Shown: positions 8,500 to 17,572 of the stretch, piece by piece | Layout of the letters: each line of letters opens with the position of its first letter | Numbering within the stretch: the stretch's first letter is position 1 | From: Bradyrhizobium sp. Rc3b | GTDB taxonomy: Bacteria > Pseudomonadota > Alphaproteobacteria > Rhizobiales > Xanthobacteraceae | NCBI RefSeq assembly: GCF_900114915.1 | Contig: NZ_FOUS01000011.1 | Coordinates: 62,001 to 126,000, forward strand | Reading direction: 5' to 3' | DNA: 64,000 bases | Notes under the pieces: generated by a model | Databases searched by the model: none | Seen by the model: only the letters and a program-made list of their open reading frames with translations | What the model was told of the DNA's origin: nothing | Position numbers and translations under genes: made by a program

Positions 8500-10002
8500 A
8501 TGCAAAATAAATCCGTCCCCGAAGAGTTCGATGTCGTGATCGTCGGCCGTGGTCCGGTCGGCGCCACGCTCGCCAATTTGCTCGGCCTGTGCGGCGTTCG
8601 CACGCTGGTGCTGGAGCGCGAGGCGCGGACCTATCATTTGCCGCGCGCCGTGCATTTCGACGACGAATGCATGCGCGTGTTCCAGACCATCGGTTTAGCC
8701 GACGCGATCCTGCCGCAGACAATCCTCAGCCCCGGCATGCTGTTTCTGGACGCCAACGGCAAGATGCTGCTGGACTGGTCGCGCCCGCAGACATTGACCC
8801 CGATGGGGTGGCATCTCAGCTATCGCTTCCACCAGCCCGATCTGGAGGACGTGCTGATCGGCGGTCTTGCCCGCTTTCCCAACGTCACCTTGCGCAACCG
8901 CTGCGATGTGTTCGCGCTCGATCAGGACGAGCATGGCGTGCGCGTCCGCTACGAAGACCTCTCGAACGGAACACTTACCGAAGTCCGCGCAGGCTATGTG
9001 ATCGGCTGCGACGGCGCCCGCTCGCTGGTCCGCCGCTTCATCGGCTCCGGCATGGACGATCTCGGCTTCCACGAGCGCTGGCTGGTGATCGACCTGCTGC
9101 TCAAGCGCGCGCGCGACGATCTCGGCGATTACAGCCTCCAGCATTGCGATCCCAGGCGTCCCGCGACCTATGTGCGCGGCACCGGCACGCGGCGGCGCTG
9201 GGAGATCACGGTTCTCCTGGACGAGGATTCCAAGGAGATCGCGCAACCGGCAAAGACCTGGGAGCTGCTGTCGCGCTGGATCACGCCTGATGATGCCGAA
9301 CTCGAACGCGCCGCGGTCTACACGTTCCATTCGGTCATCGCACAACAATGGCGCAGCGGCCGATTGCTGCTCGCGGGCGATTCCGCACACCAGACCCCGC
9401 CCTTCCTCGGCCAAGGCATGTGCGCCGGAATCCGCGATGCCGCAAACCTCGCCTGGAAGCTCGCCGCAATCATCCAGGGCGCCGCCGCACCCGATCTGCT
9501 CGACACCTATCAGAGCGAACGCCAGCCGCATGTGCGCGAATTCATCGAGCTCGCCATCCGTCTCGGCGGCGTGATCAACACCAAGGCGATCGAAGCGGGC
9601 CTTGCCGCCGGCCAAGCCCGAGAGAATGCGCCGGTGAAGCTCGAGGTGAAAAAGCCCCTGCTCGGCCCCGGGCTCGCGCTCGGCGAGCTGCCCTTGGCCG
9701 GACATCTCGCGCCGCAGTTCGAGCTACGGGACGGCCGCCGCGGCGACGACCGGATCGGTTACGGCCACGTGCTCCTCGTCGAGAGTGCGACCACGCACTC
9801 ATCGCGTCTTTCGCAAGCCGGAATCCAAATCCTGACCAGCGACGATGCCGCGGGCATCGGACCTTGGCTTCGCCAGCACGGCATCATCGCCGCACTGGTC
9901 CGCCCGGACCGTTACGTGCGCGGCACCGCCCGTAACGAAACCGAACTCGACCGGGTCGTCGCCGCCCTCACGCCTCCAACCCATGTGCCGTCCGCGGCCT
10001 GA
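8500..10002 (+). CDS. mhpA: FAD-dependent aromatic hydroxylase, MhpA-type (3-(3-hydroxyphenyl)propionate hydroxylase-like)
   Basis: A flavoprotein monooxygenase of about 500 residues. The Rossmann motif VIVGRGPVGATLANLLG stands at the N-terminus, the second FAD site LLLAGDSAHQTPPFLGQG in the middle, and the C-terminal thioredoxin-like domain ends ALVRPDRYVRGTA. I place the start at ATG 8500 (MQNKSVPEEFDVVIVG) because GGGGAAGAGA lies just upstream; in-frame ATGs at 8467 and 8476 would add 8-11 poorly conserved residues. It would ortho-hydroxylate a phenolic ring using NAD(P)H and O2, producing a catechol for the divergent extradiol dioxygenase. Substrate range is inferred from family. Confidence 0.87.
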   Translation: MQNKSVPEEFDVVIVGRGPVGATLANLLGLCGVRTLVLEREARTYHLPRAVHFDDECMRVFQTIGLADAILPQTILSPGMLFLDANGKMLLDWSRPQTLTPMGWHLSYRFHQPDLEDVLIGGLARFPNVTLRNRCDVFALDQDEHGVRVRYEDLSNGTLTEVRAGYVIGCDGARSLVRRFIGSGMDDLGFHERWLVIDLLLKRARDDLGDYSLQHCDPRRPATYVRGTGTRRRWEITVLLDEDSKEIAQPAKTWELLSRWITPDDAELERAAVYTFHSVIAQQWRSGRLLLAGDSAHQTPPFLGQGMCAGIRDAANLAWKLAAIIQGAAAPDLLDTYQSERQPHVREFIELAIRLGGVINTKAIEAGLAAGQARENAPVKLEVKKPLLGPGLALGELPLAGHLAPQFELRDGRRGDDRIGYGHVLLVESATTHSSRLSQAGIQILTSDDAAGIGPWLRQHGIIAALVRPDRYVRGTARNETELDRVVAALTPPTHVPSAA

Positions 10003-10026
10003 CCCAACACGTTTCAAGGATATCTC

Positions 10027-10878
10027 ATGAAGCTGCTTTCTTTCATCGCCGACGGCCGCGCCTCTTTCGGCGCCGTCAAGGACAACGGAATCGTCGATCT
10101 CGGCGCGCGTATGGCGCCCTGCACCACGCTGCGGCAGTTGCTCGAAGCGGATCGCCTCGCCGAGGCGGCAAAGCTGGTCGCGTCCACGGCGCCCGATCAT
10201 CCGCTCGACAAGATCAGCTTCGCCGCCGTGATCCCCGATCCCGGCAAGATCATCTGCGTCGGCCTGAACTACCGCGATCACGTCGCCGAAACCGGTCGCA
10301 CCGTCACCGAGAAGCCGGCGCTGTTCGTCCGCTTTCCCTGCAGCCAGGTCGGTCATCTCCAGCCGATCGTGAAGCCGAAAGTGAGTGACGATTTCGACTA
10401 TGAAGGCGAGCTCGCGCTGGTCATCGGCAAGGAAGGCCGGCACATCCCGGCTGGCCGCGCGCTCGATCACATCGCCGGCTATTCCTGTTACAATGAAGGC
10501 AGCATCCGCGACTGGCAGCGCCACACCAGCCAGTTCCTCTCCGGCAAGACCTTTGCCGAGAGCGGCAGTTTCGGCCCGTGGCTGGTGACGGCGGACGAAA
10601 TTCCGGATCCGTCGAAGCTCGCCTTGCAGACGCGCCTCAACGGCACCGTCGTGCAGGACACCACCACCGACCTCCTGATCACAGGCATCCCCGAGCTGAT
10701 CGCCTACACATCCACCATCTGTCCGCTCGTCCCCGGCGACGTCATCGTCACGGGCACGCCGGGCGGGGTCGGCGCCAAGCGGACGCCGCCGCTGTGGATG
10801 CGCCCCGGCGACACCGTCGAGGTCGAGATCTCAGGCATCGGAACCTTGCGCAACACGGTCATCGCCGAACCGGCCTGA
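10027..10878 (+). CDS. Fumarylacetoacetate hydrolase-family protein
   Basis: A 283-residue FAH-fold enzyme. The metal ligands are visible in DYEGE (Glu126, Glu128), and the domain has the usual landmarks VGLNYRDH (79-85), SGKTF, and VTGTPGGVG near the C-terminus. The third ligand position, normally Asp in NDVSARD, reads Asn-Glu-Gly-Ser-Ile-Arg-Asp here, a conservative change seen in some relatives. These enzymes cleave or hydrate C-C bonds in ring-opened aromatic products. It follows the hydroxylase gene by 24 bp and belongs to the same operon, so it probably acts after ring opening. Confidence 0.87.
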   Translation: MKLLSFIADGRASFGAVKDNGIVDLGARMAPCTTLRQLLEADRLAEAAKLVASTAPDHPLDKISFAAVIPDPGKIICVGLNYRDHVAETGRTVTEKPALFVRFPCSQVGHLQPIVKPKVSDDFDYEGELALVIGKEGRHIPAGRALDHIAGYSCYNEGSIRDWQRHTSQFLSGKTFAESGSFGPWLVTADEIPDPSKLALQTRLNGTVVQDTTTDLLITGIPELIAYTSTICPLVPGDVIVTGTPGGVGAKRTPPLWMRPGDTVEVEISGIGTLRNTVIAEPA

Positions 10879-10921
10879 CCACGTCTTCAAACAATCAAAA
10901 ACGACAAAGTCAGGAAACGCC

Positions 10922-12133
10922 ATGGCCAACCTCCGCACGACATCCGCCGCCATCCTGCTGGTCACGCTGGCGCTCGCGGGCCCGCCTGCGCGCGCCGAGA
11001 TCAAGGGCGATGCGATCCGCATCGGCGTGCTTACCGACATGAACGGCGTATTCGCCACTGCGATGGGTCCGGGCTCGGTCGAGGCGGCGCGGATGGCCGC
11101 GGAGGAGTTCGGCGGCAAGATCAACGGCAAGCCGATCGAGATCCTGCAGGCCGATCACCAGAACAAACCGGATCTCGCGGCTTCGCTCGCCCGCAAATGG
11201 TTCAGCGACGGCGTCCAGGCGATCGCCGACGGCGGCAGCTCCGGCGCCGCCCTCGCGGTGCAGGAGCTCGTGCGCGGCAACGGCAGGATCTTCCTCGTCT
11301 CCGGCGCCGGCGCCAATCAACTGACCGACGAGGCGTGCGCGCCGACCAGCGTGCAATGGACCCAGGATGCCTATTCCACCGCGACCGCCGTGGTCTCCGG
11401 CATCATGCAGACCAGCAAGGAGCCATGGTTCTTCATCACCGGCGACTATGCTTTCGGCCATTCGATCGAAGCGACCGCACGCGCCCGTATCGGTGAGCTC
11501 GGCGGCAAGGTCGCCGGCAGCGTCAAGGCGCAGCTCGGCACCCCCGACTACTCGTCGTTCCTGCTGCAGGCGCAGTCCTCGGGCGCCAAGATCCTCGCCA
11601 TCAACGTCGCCGGCGACAACGCCACCGCAATCAAGCAGGCCGAGGAATTCGGCCTCGCCGACCAGGGCATCAAGATCGTGCCGATGTCGTTCCAGAACGT
11701 CGATATCGCGGCTGTCGGGCTGAAGGCGACCCGTGGCGACCTCATCGTCACCTCGTTCTTCGAGGACGTCTCGCCCGCCGCCCGGAAATTCTCCGACGCC
11801 TTCTATGCGCGCCGCAAGGCCATGCCCTCGCAGATTCAGGCCGGCGTCTATTCCGCCGTGCGTCACTATCTGCAGGCGATCAAGGACACAGATACCGACG
11901 ACAGCGCCGCCGTGATGGCGAAGATGAAGGCAACGCCGGTGTCGGATGCCTACACCCCCAACGGCCGCATCCGAGAAGACCAGCGCATGGTGCATGATCT
12001 TTATCTGGTGCAGGTCAAGACGCCCGAGGAATCCAAAGGACCCTGGGATTTCGTCAAGCTGGTCGCGACGATCCCGCCCGATCAGGCCTTCCGTCCGCTC
12101 GACCGCAGCAAGTGCAGCCTGGTCGGCAAGTAA
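10922..12133 (+). CDS. Branched-chain-amino-acid-type ABC transporter substrate-binding protein
   Basis: A 403-residue periplasmic protein with a Sec signal peptide (MANLRTTSAAILLVTLALAG...ARA) and a type I periplasmic binding fold of LivK/Peripla_BP_6 type (IRIGVLTDMNGVFA... AARMAAEEFGG...). It is 43 bp after the hydrolase gene, on the same strand, so it probably captures the aromatic acid or a precursor degraded by this module. No permease or ATPase gene is nearby; it must work with components encoded elsewhere. It ends 4 bp from the converging membrane-protein gene. Confidence 0.88.
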   Translation: MANLRTTSAAILLVTLALAGPPARAEIKGDAIRIGVLTDMNGVFATAMGPGSVEAARMAAEEFGGKINGKPIEILQADHQNKPDLAASLARKWFSDGVQAIADGGSSGAALAVQELVRGNGRIFLVSGAGANQLTDEACAPTSVQWTQDAYSTATAVVSGIMQTSKEPWFFITGDYAFGHSIEATARARIGELGGKVAGSVKAQLGTPDYSSFLLQAQSSGAKILAINVAGDNATAIKQAEEFGLADQGIKIVPMSFQNVDIAAVGLKATRGDLIVTSFFEDVSPAARKFSDAFYARRKAMPSQIQAGVYSAVRHYLQAIKDTDTDDSAAVMAKMKATPVSDAYTPNGRIREDQRMVHDLYLVQVKTPEESKGPWDFVKLVATIPPDQAFRPLDRSKCSLVGK

Positions 12134-12137
12134 CCGC

Positions 12138-12980
12138 TCAGGCCAAATACCGCGCCAGATAGCCTTCCATCGCATAGAGCGCGCAGAGGGCAAGGCTCGA
12201 CCACACCGCGGCGCTGAAATACAGGAACATCCAGGTCAGCTCGCCCTTCCAATGGGCGATGTCGTGGGTCACCACCCAGCGCGTCGAGACGTCGTGCAGG
12301 CCTTCGAGGAAGCCCAGGAACCTGCCGCCCTCGGCGTGCCCGGCCCGCCAGCGGCTGAGATACATCGGCACGTCGACGGTGACGAGGAAGGCGAGGAAGC
12401 AGGCGATGCCGACGATGCCTGACATCAGCGCCCAGCGCACCGGGCCCTGGAATTCCGGCATCAGGCGGCACAGCGCGATGCCGGCGAGGAAGAAGGTCAC
12501 CGCCCACAGCGAGTTCTCGATCGCGTTGTAAAGGAAGTTGGTCGTCACCACCGCGTACCAGGAGAAACACTCCGCGATGATGATGATCGGCACGATCACG
12601 AGCGCGATGTTCACCGCGGTCTCGGCGCCCGTCATCTTTCCGAACTGATGCAGGATGATGGCCCATTGCGCGACGAAGCAGAGCTCGGCCACGGTCGCAA
12701 CCGTGCGGCCGACGACGACGCTCGAGAGCCAGGTGTCGAACAGGCAGATGCGCTGCACGTCGGCGCGCGGCAGGAACGAGCGGAACGCGCAGCCGAACAC
12801 ATAGCCGGCGCACAGCAGCAGCATCAGCCCGATGTCCGAGCCGCCGCTGAGGCTGCCCGCAGGCGTCGGGTAGAATTCGCGGTACAGCATGAACCACACC
12901 AGGATATTGGCGCCGCTCACGAGCGTGAGGGATCCCCACCACCACGCGAGGGGATTTGACCGCGCCTGCCACTGCAACAT
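12138..12980 (-). CDS. Integral membrane protein of unknown function
   Basis: A 280-residue protein with about seven hydrophobic helices (for example SLTLVSGANILVWFMLY, IGLMLLLCAGYVFGCAF, VNIALVIVPIIIIAECF, WALMSGIVGIACFLAFLV, and a last one near LYFSAAVWSSLALCALYAM). The start at 12980 (MLQWQARSNPLAWWW) has GCGGAGCGG upstream; the frame extends further upstream, but that part overlaps the operator region and is not membrane-like. It diverges from an IclR gene. I do not recognise the family; a small-molecule transporter or a membrane enzyme are both possible. Confidence 0.7.
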   Translation of the reverse strand: MLQWQARSNPLAWWWGSLTLVSGANILVWFMLYREFYPTPAGSLSGGSDIGLMLLLCAGYVFGCAFRSFLPRADVQRICLFDTWLSSVVVGRTVATVAELCFVAQWAIILHQFGKMTGAETAVNIALVIVPIIIIAECFSWYAVVTTNFLYNAIENSLWAVTFFLAGIALCRLMPEFQGPVRWALMSGIVGIACFLAFLVTVDVPMYLSRWRAGHAEGGRFLGFLEGLHDVSTRWVVTHDIAHWKGELTWMFLYFSAAVWSSLALCALYAMEGYLARYLA

Positions 12981-13110
12981 GAACCGCTCCGCAAAATTAT
13001 CGATCTGACATGTCGTCGTAATAATCCTGTCACAACACGACATGCAATCACGACAAAAATCTGTGTGTGCTGCGCGGTCCGGCGCGTCCTTCAACGAAAA
13101 CCCCGACGCG

Positions 13111-13134
13111 ATATCGGTGTCCACATATCGGACA
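13111..13134. promoter_or_regulatory. candidate IclR operator in the divergent intergenic region
   Basis: Positions 13118-13134 are TGTCC-ACATATC-GGACA, a perfect 5-bp inverted repeat, and the 7-mer ATATCGG occurs twice in direct orientation at 13111-13117 and 13125-13131. The whole 12981-13194 gap between the membrane-protein gene and the IclR gene is A+T-rich and should hold both promoters. Confidence 0.4.
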
Positions 13135-13194
13135 ATTTTGCCATTTTTGCCGAATCTATTGGACAGAAGCAATTTCGCCGTCTGATATTCGGGG

Positions 13195-14079
13195 ATGACC
13201 CCGAGAGATTCATCCAAACCGCGTCATCCGCTCTCCTCCGCCGCCGCAGTGCTGGCGGAGAGTGTCGACGACGCCGCCTTCGCCACGACGCTGGCAAAGG
13301 GACTAGTCGTGCTCGAGGCGTTCAAGGCCGGGAGCACGCTGCTGGGCAACATGGAGCTGTCGGCGCTGACCGGCATTCCGCGGCCGACGGTGGCGCGGCT
13401 GACGCACACGCTGGCCGAGCTTGGCTACCTCCGCTACGACGCCGAGCGGGCCAAGTACCGCGTCGCTGCGCGGGCACTGCGGATCGCGCATCCTCTGCTG
13501 GCCGGAATGCAATTCCGCCAGATGGCGCGGCCCATGATGCAGGAGCTGGCGCTCAGCGTCCGCGGCACGGTCTCGATCGGCCTGCTCGACGCGACGTCGA
13601 TGATCTATGTCGAGACCGCGCGCTCCGGCGATGTCGGGCCGCACGCGCCCGACATCGGCATGCCGATTCCCGTGGTGATGACCGCCATGGGCCGCGCCGC
13701 GGCGGCGACCCTGCCACCAGCCGATGCAGACCGGCTCGAACGGAACATCGGTGCTGAAGACCCCGAGCTTTGGTCGGCCTTCCGCGACAGATACCGGGCC
13801 GGGATCGCGCAATGCAAAAGCCGCGGCTTCTGCACCTGCTGGGGCGAGTACATGGCCTCCATCCATGCCGTCGCCGCGCCGCTGTTTCACGCGAGCGAGT
13901 CGAGGCAGTCGTTCTCGATCAATTGCGGCATCCCCGCCTTCCGGCTCCAGCCGGGCCAGCTGGAAGGCGAGATCGGCCCGCGCATCGCGGCGCTCGCCGA
14001 CAGCATCCGCGCCATCGTCGGACAGGCCGAGCTCGCGCCGCCGCGCAAGACCAAGAAAATCACAAGCGCCGGAAAATGA
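13195..14079 (+). CDS. IclR-family transcriptional regulator
   Basis: A 294-residue regulator with the winged-helix domain at about 30-90 (FATTLAKGLVVLEAFKAG...TGIPRPTVARLTHTLAEL) and an IclR effector domain (VRGTVSIGLLDATSMIYVET...). The C-terminal tail is lysine-rich. It lies 1 bp before the CoA-transferase gene and diverges from the membrane-protein gene, so it probably controls both sides. The first 30 residues are low-complexity and could be trimmed if a later start is used. Confidence 0.87.
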   Translation: MTPRDSSKPRHPLSSAAAVLAESVDDAAFATTLAKGLVVLEAFKAGSTLLGNMELSALTGIPRPTVARLTHTLAELGYLRYDAERAKYRVAARALRIAHPLLAGMQFRQMARPMMQELALSVRGTVSIGLLDATSMIYVETARSGDVGPHAPDIGMPIPVVMTAMGRAAAATLPPADADRLERNIGAEDPELWSAFRDRYRAGIAQCKSRGFCTCWGEYMASIHAVAAPLFHASESRQSFSINCGIPAFRLQPGQLEGEIGPRIAALADSIRAIVGQAELAPPRKTKKITSAGK

Positions 14080-14080
14080 C

Positions 14081-15277
14081 ATGGCTGGACCGCTCGAGGG
14101 ACTGAAGGTTCTCGACATCGCGACGATCATTGCAGCGCCCTTCGCCGCCACGCTGCTGGCCGACTACGGCGCCGAGGTCCTCAAGATCGAGATGCCCGGA
14201 CACGGCGACGGCGTAAGGTCGTTTCCGCCGTTCAAGGACGGCAAGCCACTATGGTGGAAAGCCGCCAATCGCAACAAGAAGTTTGCCACGCTCGATCTGC
14301 GCACTGGGGAAGGACTTGCGCTGTTCAAGCAGCTGCTTCCGCGCTTCGACGTGCTGATCGAGAATTTCCGTCCGGGAACGCTGGATCGATGGGGCTTGCC
14401 TAAGGAGGTGCTGTGGTCGATCCAGCCGCGCCTCGTGATCCTGCGCGCCACCGCCTTCGGGCAGGATGGCCCTTATCGCGAGCGACCTGGCTTCGCCCGT
14501 ATCTTCGAGGCCATGGGCGGGCTCACCTACATCACGGGCGAGAGCGATGGCGAGCCGACCCATCCGGGATACCCGATCGGGGATTCGATCGGCGGCCTGT
14601 TCGGCGCCGTCGGCGTGCTGGCGGCGCTGTGGAAACGGGCGCGCGATCCCGATGCGCCCGGCGAGGAGATCGATCTTTCGCTGACTGAGGCGACCTTCCG
14701 CCTGCTCGACGTCCTCGCCATCGAGCACGATCAGCTCGGCACCGTTCGCAGCCGGATCGGCAATTCCAACGGCTATTCGGCGCCGGCCGCCGTGTTTTGC
14801 ACCAGCGACGATCATTGGGTGACGCTCGCAGGCTCGACCAACGCGCTGTTTGCGGCGAACTGCCGGGCGATCGAGCGGCCCGACCTGATCACCGATCCGC
14901 GCTTTGCCAGCAACGACCGGCGCGTCAGGCACGCCGCCGAGCTCAACGACATCTTCGCCGGCTGGTGTGCCACCCATCCCCTTGAGGAGGTCCTCGCGCG
15001 ATTCAATGCCGCGCAGGGAACGCTCGCCCCGATCTATTCGATCGACCAGATCGCCGACGACCCGCAAGTGAAGGCGCGCGAGGTGATCACCCGCGTTGCC
15101 GACAAGGATTTCGGCACGGTCGCCATGACCAATGTCGTGCCGCGCTTCACCAATGACCCCGCGCGATTGCGTCACGCCGCCGGCGACGTCGGCGAGGACA
15201 ATGACGAGGTGTTTCGCAATTGGCTCGGCCTTTCGGACCAGGAGATCGAAAGGCTCACCGCGCGAAAGGTGATCTGA
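14081..15277 (+). CDS. Family III CoA-transferase (CaiB/BaiF)
   Basis: A 398-residue enzyme beginning MAGPLEGLKVLDIATIIAAP, the canonical family III start; the ATG at 14081 follows the IclR stop by 1 bp, with GGAAAATGAC upstream. The catalytic Asp168 sits in YPIGDSIGGLFG. Family members move CoA between acyl-CoA donors and carboxylates such as formate, carnitine, benzylsuccinate or hydroxy acids. Together with a TctC-type and a LivK-type binding protein just downstream it suggests uptake and activation of a carboxylic acid under IclR control. The substrate is unknown. Confidence 0.88.
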   Translation: MAGPLEGLKVLDIATIIAAPFAATLLADYGAEVLKIEMPGHGDGVRSFPPFKDGKPLWWKAANRNKKFATLDLRTGEGLALFKQLLPRFDVLIENFRPGTLDRWGLPKEVLWSIQPRLVILRATAFGQDGPYRERPGFARIFEAMGGLTYITGESDGEPTHPGYPIGDSIGGLFGAVGVLAALWKRARDPDAPGEEIDLSLTEATFRLLDVLAIEHDQLGTVRSRIGNSNGYSAPAAVFCTSDDHWVTLAGSTNALFAANCRAIERPDLITDPRFASNDRRVRHAAELNDIFAGWCATHPLEEVLARFNAAQGTLAPIYSIDQIADDPQVKAREVITRVADKDFGTVAMTNVVPRFTNDPARLRHAAGDVGEDNDEVFRNWLGLSDQEIERLTARKVI

Positions 15278-15319
15278 AATTAACAAGAAGACCAACAACA
15301 AAAAGGGAGGAAGACAACA

Positions 15320-16306
15320 GTGACATCATTCACGGTCACACGCCGAACCCTGCTGGGCACGCTTGCAGGCGGGCTCGCCGCCGGCTCAGGCCTGACGGCA
15401 CAGGCCGAGGATGCATGGCCCTCGCGCATGGTGCGGCTGATCTCGCCCTATGGGCCCGGCGGCTCCAACGACATCTCGTTGCGATTGCTCGCCGAAGAGT
15501 TCGGCCGCAGTCTCCGTCAGCAGTTCATCGTCGAGAACAAGCCGGGTGCCGGCACCCGCATTGCCAACGACATGGTCGCCCATGCCCCGGGCGACGGCTA
15601 CACCCTTCTCTACGTCGCGGCCCCCTACGCGACCACCGAGGCGCTGTTCGGCAAGCTGACCTACGACCGCAAGGACCTGCAGCCGGTCGCGATGGTCGTG
15701 GTCGCGCCGCTGTTTCTCATCATCAGCGCCGATGCGCAGTTCAAGACGCTCCCCGAACTGATCGCCTACGGCAAATCGAAACCGGATGGGCTGACCTTCG
15801 CCTCTCCCGGCGCCGGCTCGCAGCCGCACCTCGCCGGAGAGCTGCTGTTTCGCGACGCCGGCGTCAAGGGCCTGAACATTCCGTTCCGGGGCGATGCCGC
15901 CTCCTACACCGAGCTGCTCGCCGGCCGCGTCGATGCCACACTGACGGCGCTGCCGACCGCCCTGCCCTACATCCAGAGCGGCAAGTTCACCGTGCTCGGC
16001 GTCGCGTCGGCCGAGCGCAGCGCGCTCTACCCGCAGGCGCCGACACTGCGCGAGCAGGGTTTTCCCAACGTGGCTGCCGCCGGCTGGTACGGCTTCATGG
16101 CGCCCGCCACGACGCCGCGCGCGATCGTCGACAAGTTCCAGGGCGAGGTCCTGCGCGCGCTCGCCGAGCCGGCGATCAAGGACAAGCTAACCGCCCAGGG
16201 CCTCGAAGTGCGCGCCGGCACTGCGGCCGAGTTCGGCCAGTTCATCGACGCCGAGACGCAGAAATGGACCAAGCTGATCCGCGACGCCGGTCTCAAGGGC
16301 GAATGA
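15320..16306 (+). CDS. TctC/Bug-type solute-binding protein
   Basis: A 328-residue extracytoplasmic protein starting at GTG 15320 with GGGAGG about 10 bases upstream. The N-terminus TVTRRTLLGTLAGGLAAG looks like a twin-arginine signal. The mature region has Bug-family hallmarks: SPYGPGGSND, the VENKPGAGTRIAND motif, and PHLAGELL. Such proteins bind carboxylates for tripartite tricarboxylate transporters, but neither TctA nor TctB is encoded in the window. It follows the CoA-transferase gene by 42 bp and is probably co-transcribed. Confidence 0.88.
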   Translation: MTSFTVTRRTLLGTLAGGLAAGSGLTAQAEDAWPSRMVRLISPYGPGGSNDISLRLLAEEFGRSLRQQFIVENKPGAGTRIANDMVAHAPGDGYTLLYVAAPYATTEALFGKLTYDRKDLQPVAMVVVAPLFLIISADAQFKTLPELIAYGKSKPDGLTFASPGAGSQPHLAGELLFRDAGVKGLNIPFRGDAASYTELLAGRVDATLTALPTALPYIQSGKFTVLGVASAERSALYPQAPTLREQGFPNVAAAGWYGFMAPATTPRAIVDKFQGEVLRALAEPAIKDKLTAQGLEVRAGTAAEFGQFIDAETQKWTKLIRDAGLKGE

Positions 16307-16325
16307 CCATCGGGAAGGACCGGAC

Positions 16326-17546
16326 ATGACAAGCACTCTGCTCAAACACATCGCGGCGTCCGCACTGCTTCTCGCGCTGTCGAGCGCGGCGGCGCAGGCG
16401 CAGAAGAAATACGATTCGGGCGCGTCCGACACGGCGATCAAGGTCGGCCAGACCGTGCCGCTCAGCGGCCCGGCTTCGGCCTATGCCGTGATCGGCAAGA
16501 CCCAGGCCGCCTATATGAAGATGATCAACGACCAGGGCGGCGTGAACGGCCGCAAGGTCGAGCTGATCCAGTATGACGATGCCTATTCGCCGCCGAAGAC
16601 CGTGGAGCAGACCCGCAGGCTGGTCGAAAGCGACGAGGTGCTGCTGACGTTCCAGATCATCGGCACCGCGCCGAACGTCGCCGTGCAGAAATATCTCAAC
16701 GCCAAGAAAATCCCTCAGCTGTTTGCCGCGACCGGCGCCGCGCGCTTCACCGATCCCAAGAACTTTCCCTGGACCATGGGATTCAATCCCTCCTACCTGG
16801 TTGAGGGCCGCATCTACGCGCAATATTTGCTGAAGAACCACCCGAACGCGAAGATCGGCGTGCTCTACCAGAACGACGACCTCGGCAAGGATTATCTCGC
16901 CGGCCTCAAGGCCGGTCTCGGCGACAAGGCGAAGATGATCGTGGCCGAGACGTCCTACGAGATCACCGAGCCGACGATCGACTCGCAGATCCTGCGGCTG
17001 AAGGATGCCGGCGCCGACGTGCTGTTCAGCGCCACCACGCCGAAACAGGCGGCACAGGCGATCAAGAAGGTCGCCGAGATCGGCTGGAAGCCGCTGCACA
17101 TCATCGACATCAACGCCTCCTCGCTCAGCGCCGTGCTGAAGCCGGCGGGGCTGGACAATTCCAAGGGTGTCGTCAGCGTCGGTTACGTCAAGGATGCCGC
17201 CGATCCCGAATGGAAGGACGATCCCGGCATGAAGCGCTACCTCGCCTTCATGGCAAAATACTATCCCGACGGCGACAAGGATTCGAACCTGAACGTCTAT
17301 GGGTACATCACCGCGCAGCTGCTGGTTCAGGTGCTGAAACAATGCGGCGACGACCTCACTCGCGACAACGTGATGCGGCAGGCCGCCAGCCTCAAGAACG
17401 TCGAGCTCGACCTGACGCTGCCGGGGATCTCGGTCACGACCACGCCGACCGACTATCGCGTCAACAAGCAGTTCCAGATGGTGCAGTTCGATGGCCAGCG
17501 CTGGCAGAACCTCGGCGACATCGTGACGGACGAAGCGAAAGAGTGA
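16326..17546 (+). CDS. Branched-chain-amino-acid-type ABC transporter substrate-binding protein
   Basis: A 406-residue periplasmic binding protein. A Sec signal peptide (MTSTLLKHIAASALLLALSS...AQA) is followed by IKVGQTVPLSGPASAYAVIG and the Peripla_BP_6 domain. It starts 19 bp after the TctC-type gene with GGAAGGACCGGAC upstream, so it belongs to the same operon. Like the two other binding proteins here it has no permease partner in the window. Two different classes of binding protein in one short operon suggest that the cell scavenges the same or related acids through two transport systems. Confidence 0.87.
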   Translation: MTSTLLKHIAASALLLALSSAAAQAQKKYDSGASDTAIKVGQTVPLSGPASAYAVIGKTQAAYMKMINDQGGVNGRKVELIQYDDAYSPPKTVEQTRRLVESDEVLLTFQIIGTAPNVAVQKYLNAKKIPQLFAATGAARFTDPKNFPWTMGFNPSYLVEGRIYAQYLLKNHPNAKIGVLYQNDDLGKDYLAGLKAGLGDKAKMIVAETSYEITEPTIDSQILRLKDAGADVLFSATTPKQAAQAIKKVAEIGWKPLHIIDINASSLSAVLKPAGLDNSKGVVSVGYVKDAADPEWKDDPGMKRYLAFMAKYYPDGDKDSNLNVYGYITAQLLVQVLKQCGDDLTRDNVMRQAASLKNVELDLTLPGISVTTTPTDYRVNKQFQMVQFDGQRWQNLGDIVTDEAKE

Positions 17547-17572
17547 GGTTGTGAGAGACGCGGTGGCGGCGC

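Noticed and set aside
12981..13217. N-terminal extension of the membrane-protein gene to 13217
   Set aside because: The extra 79 residues are not membrane-like, overlap the palindromic operator region and the start of the divergent IclR gene; the ATG at 12980 has a ribosome-binding site.
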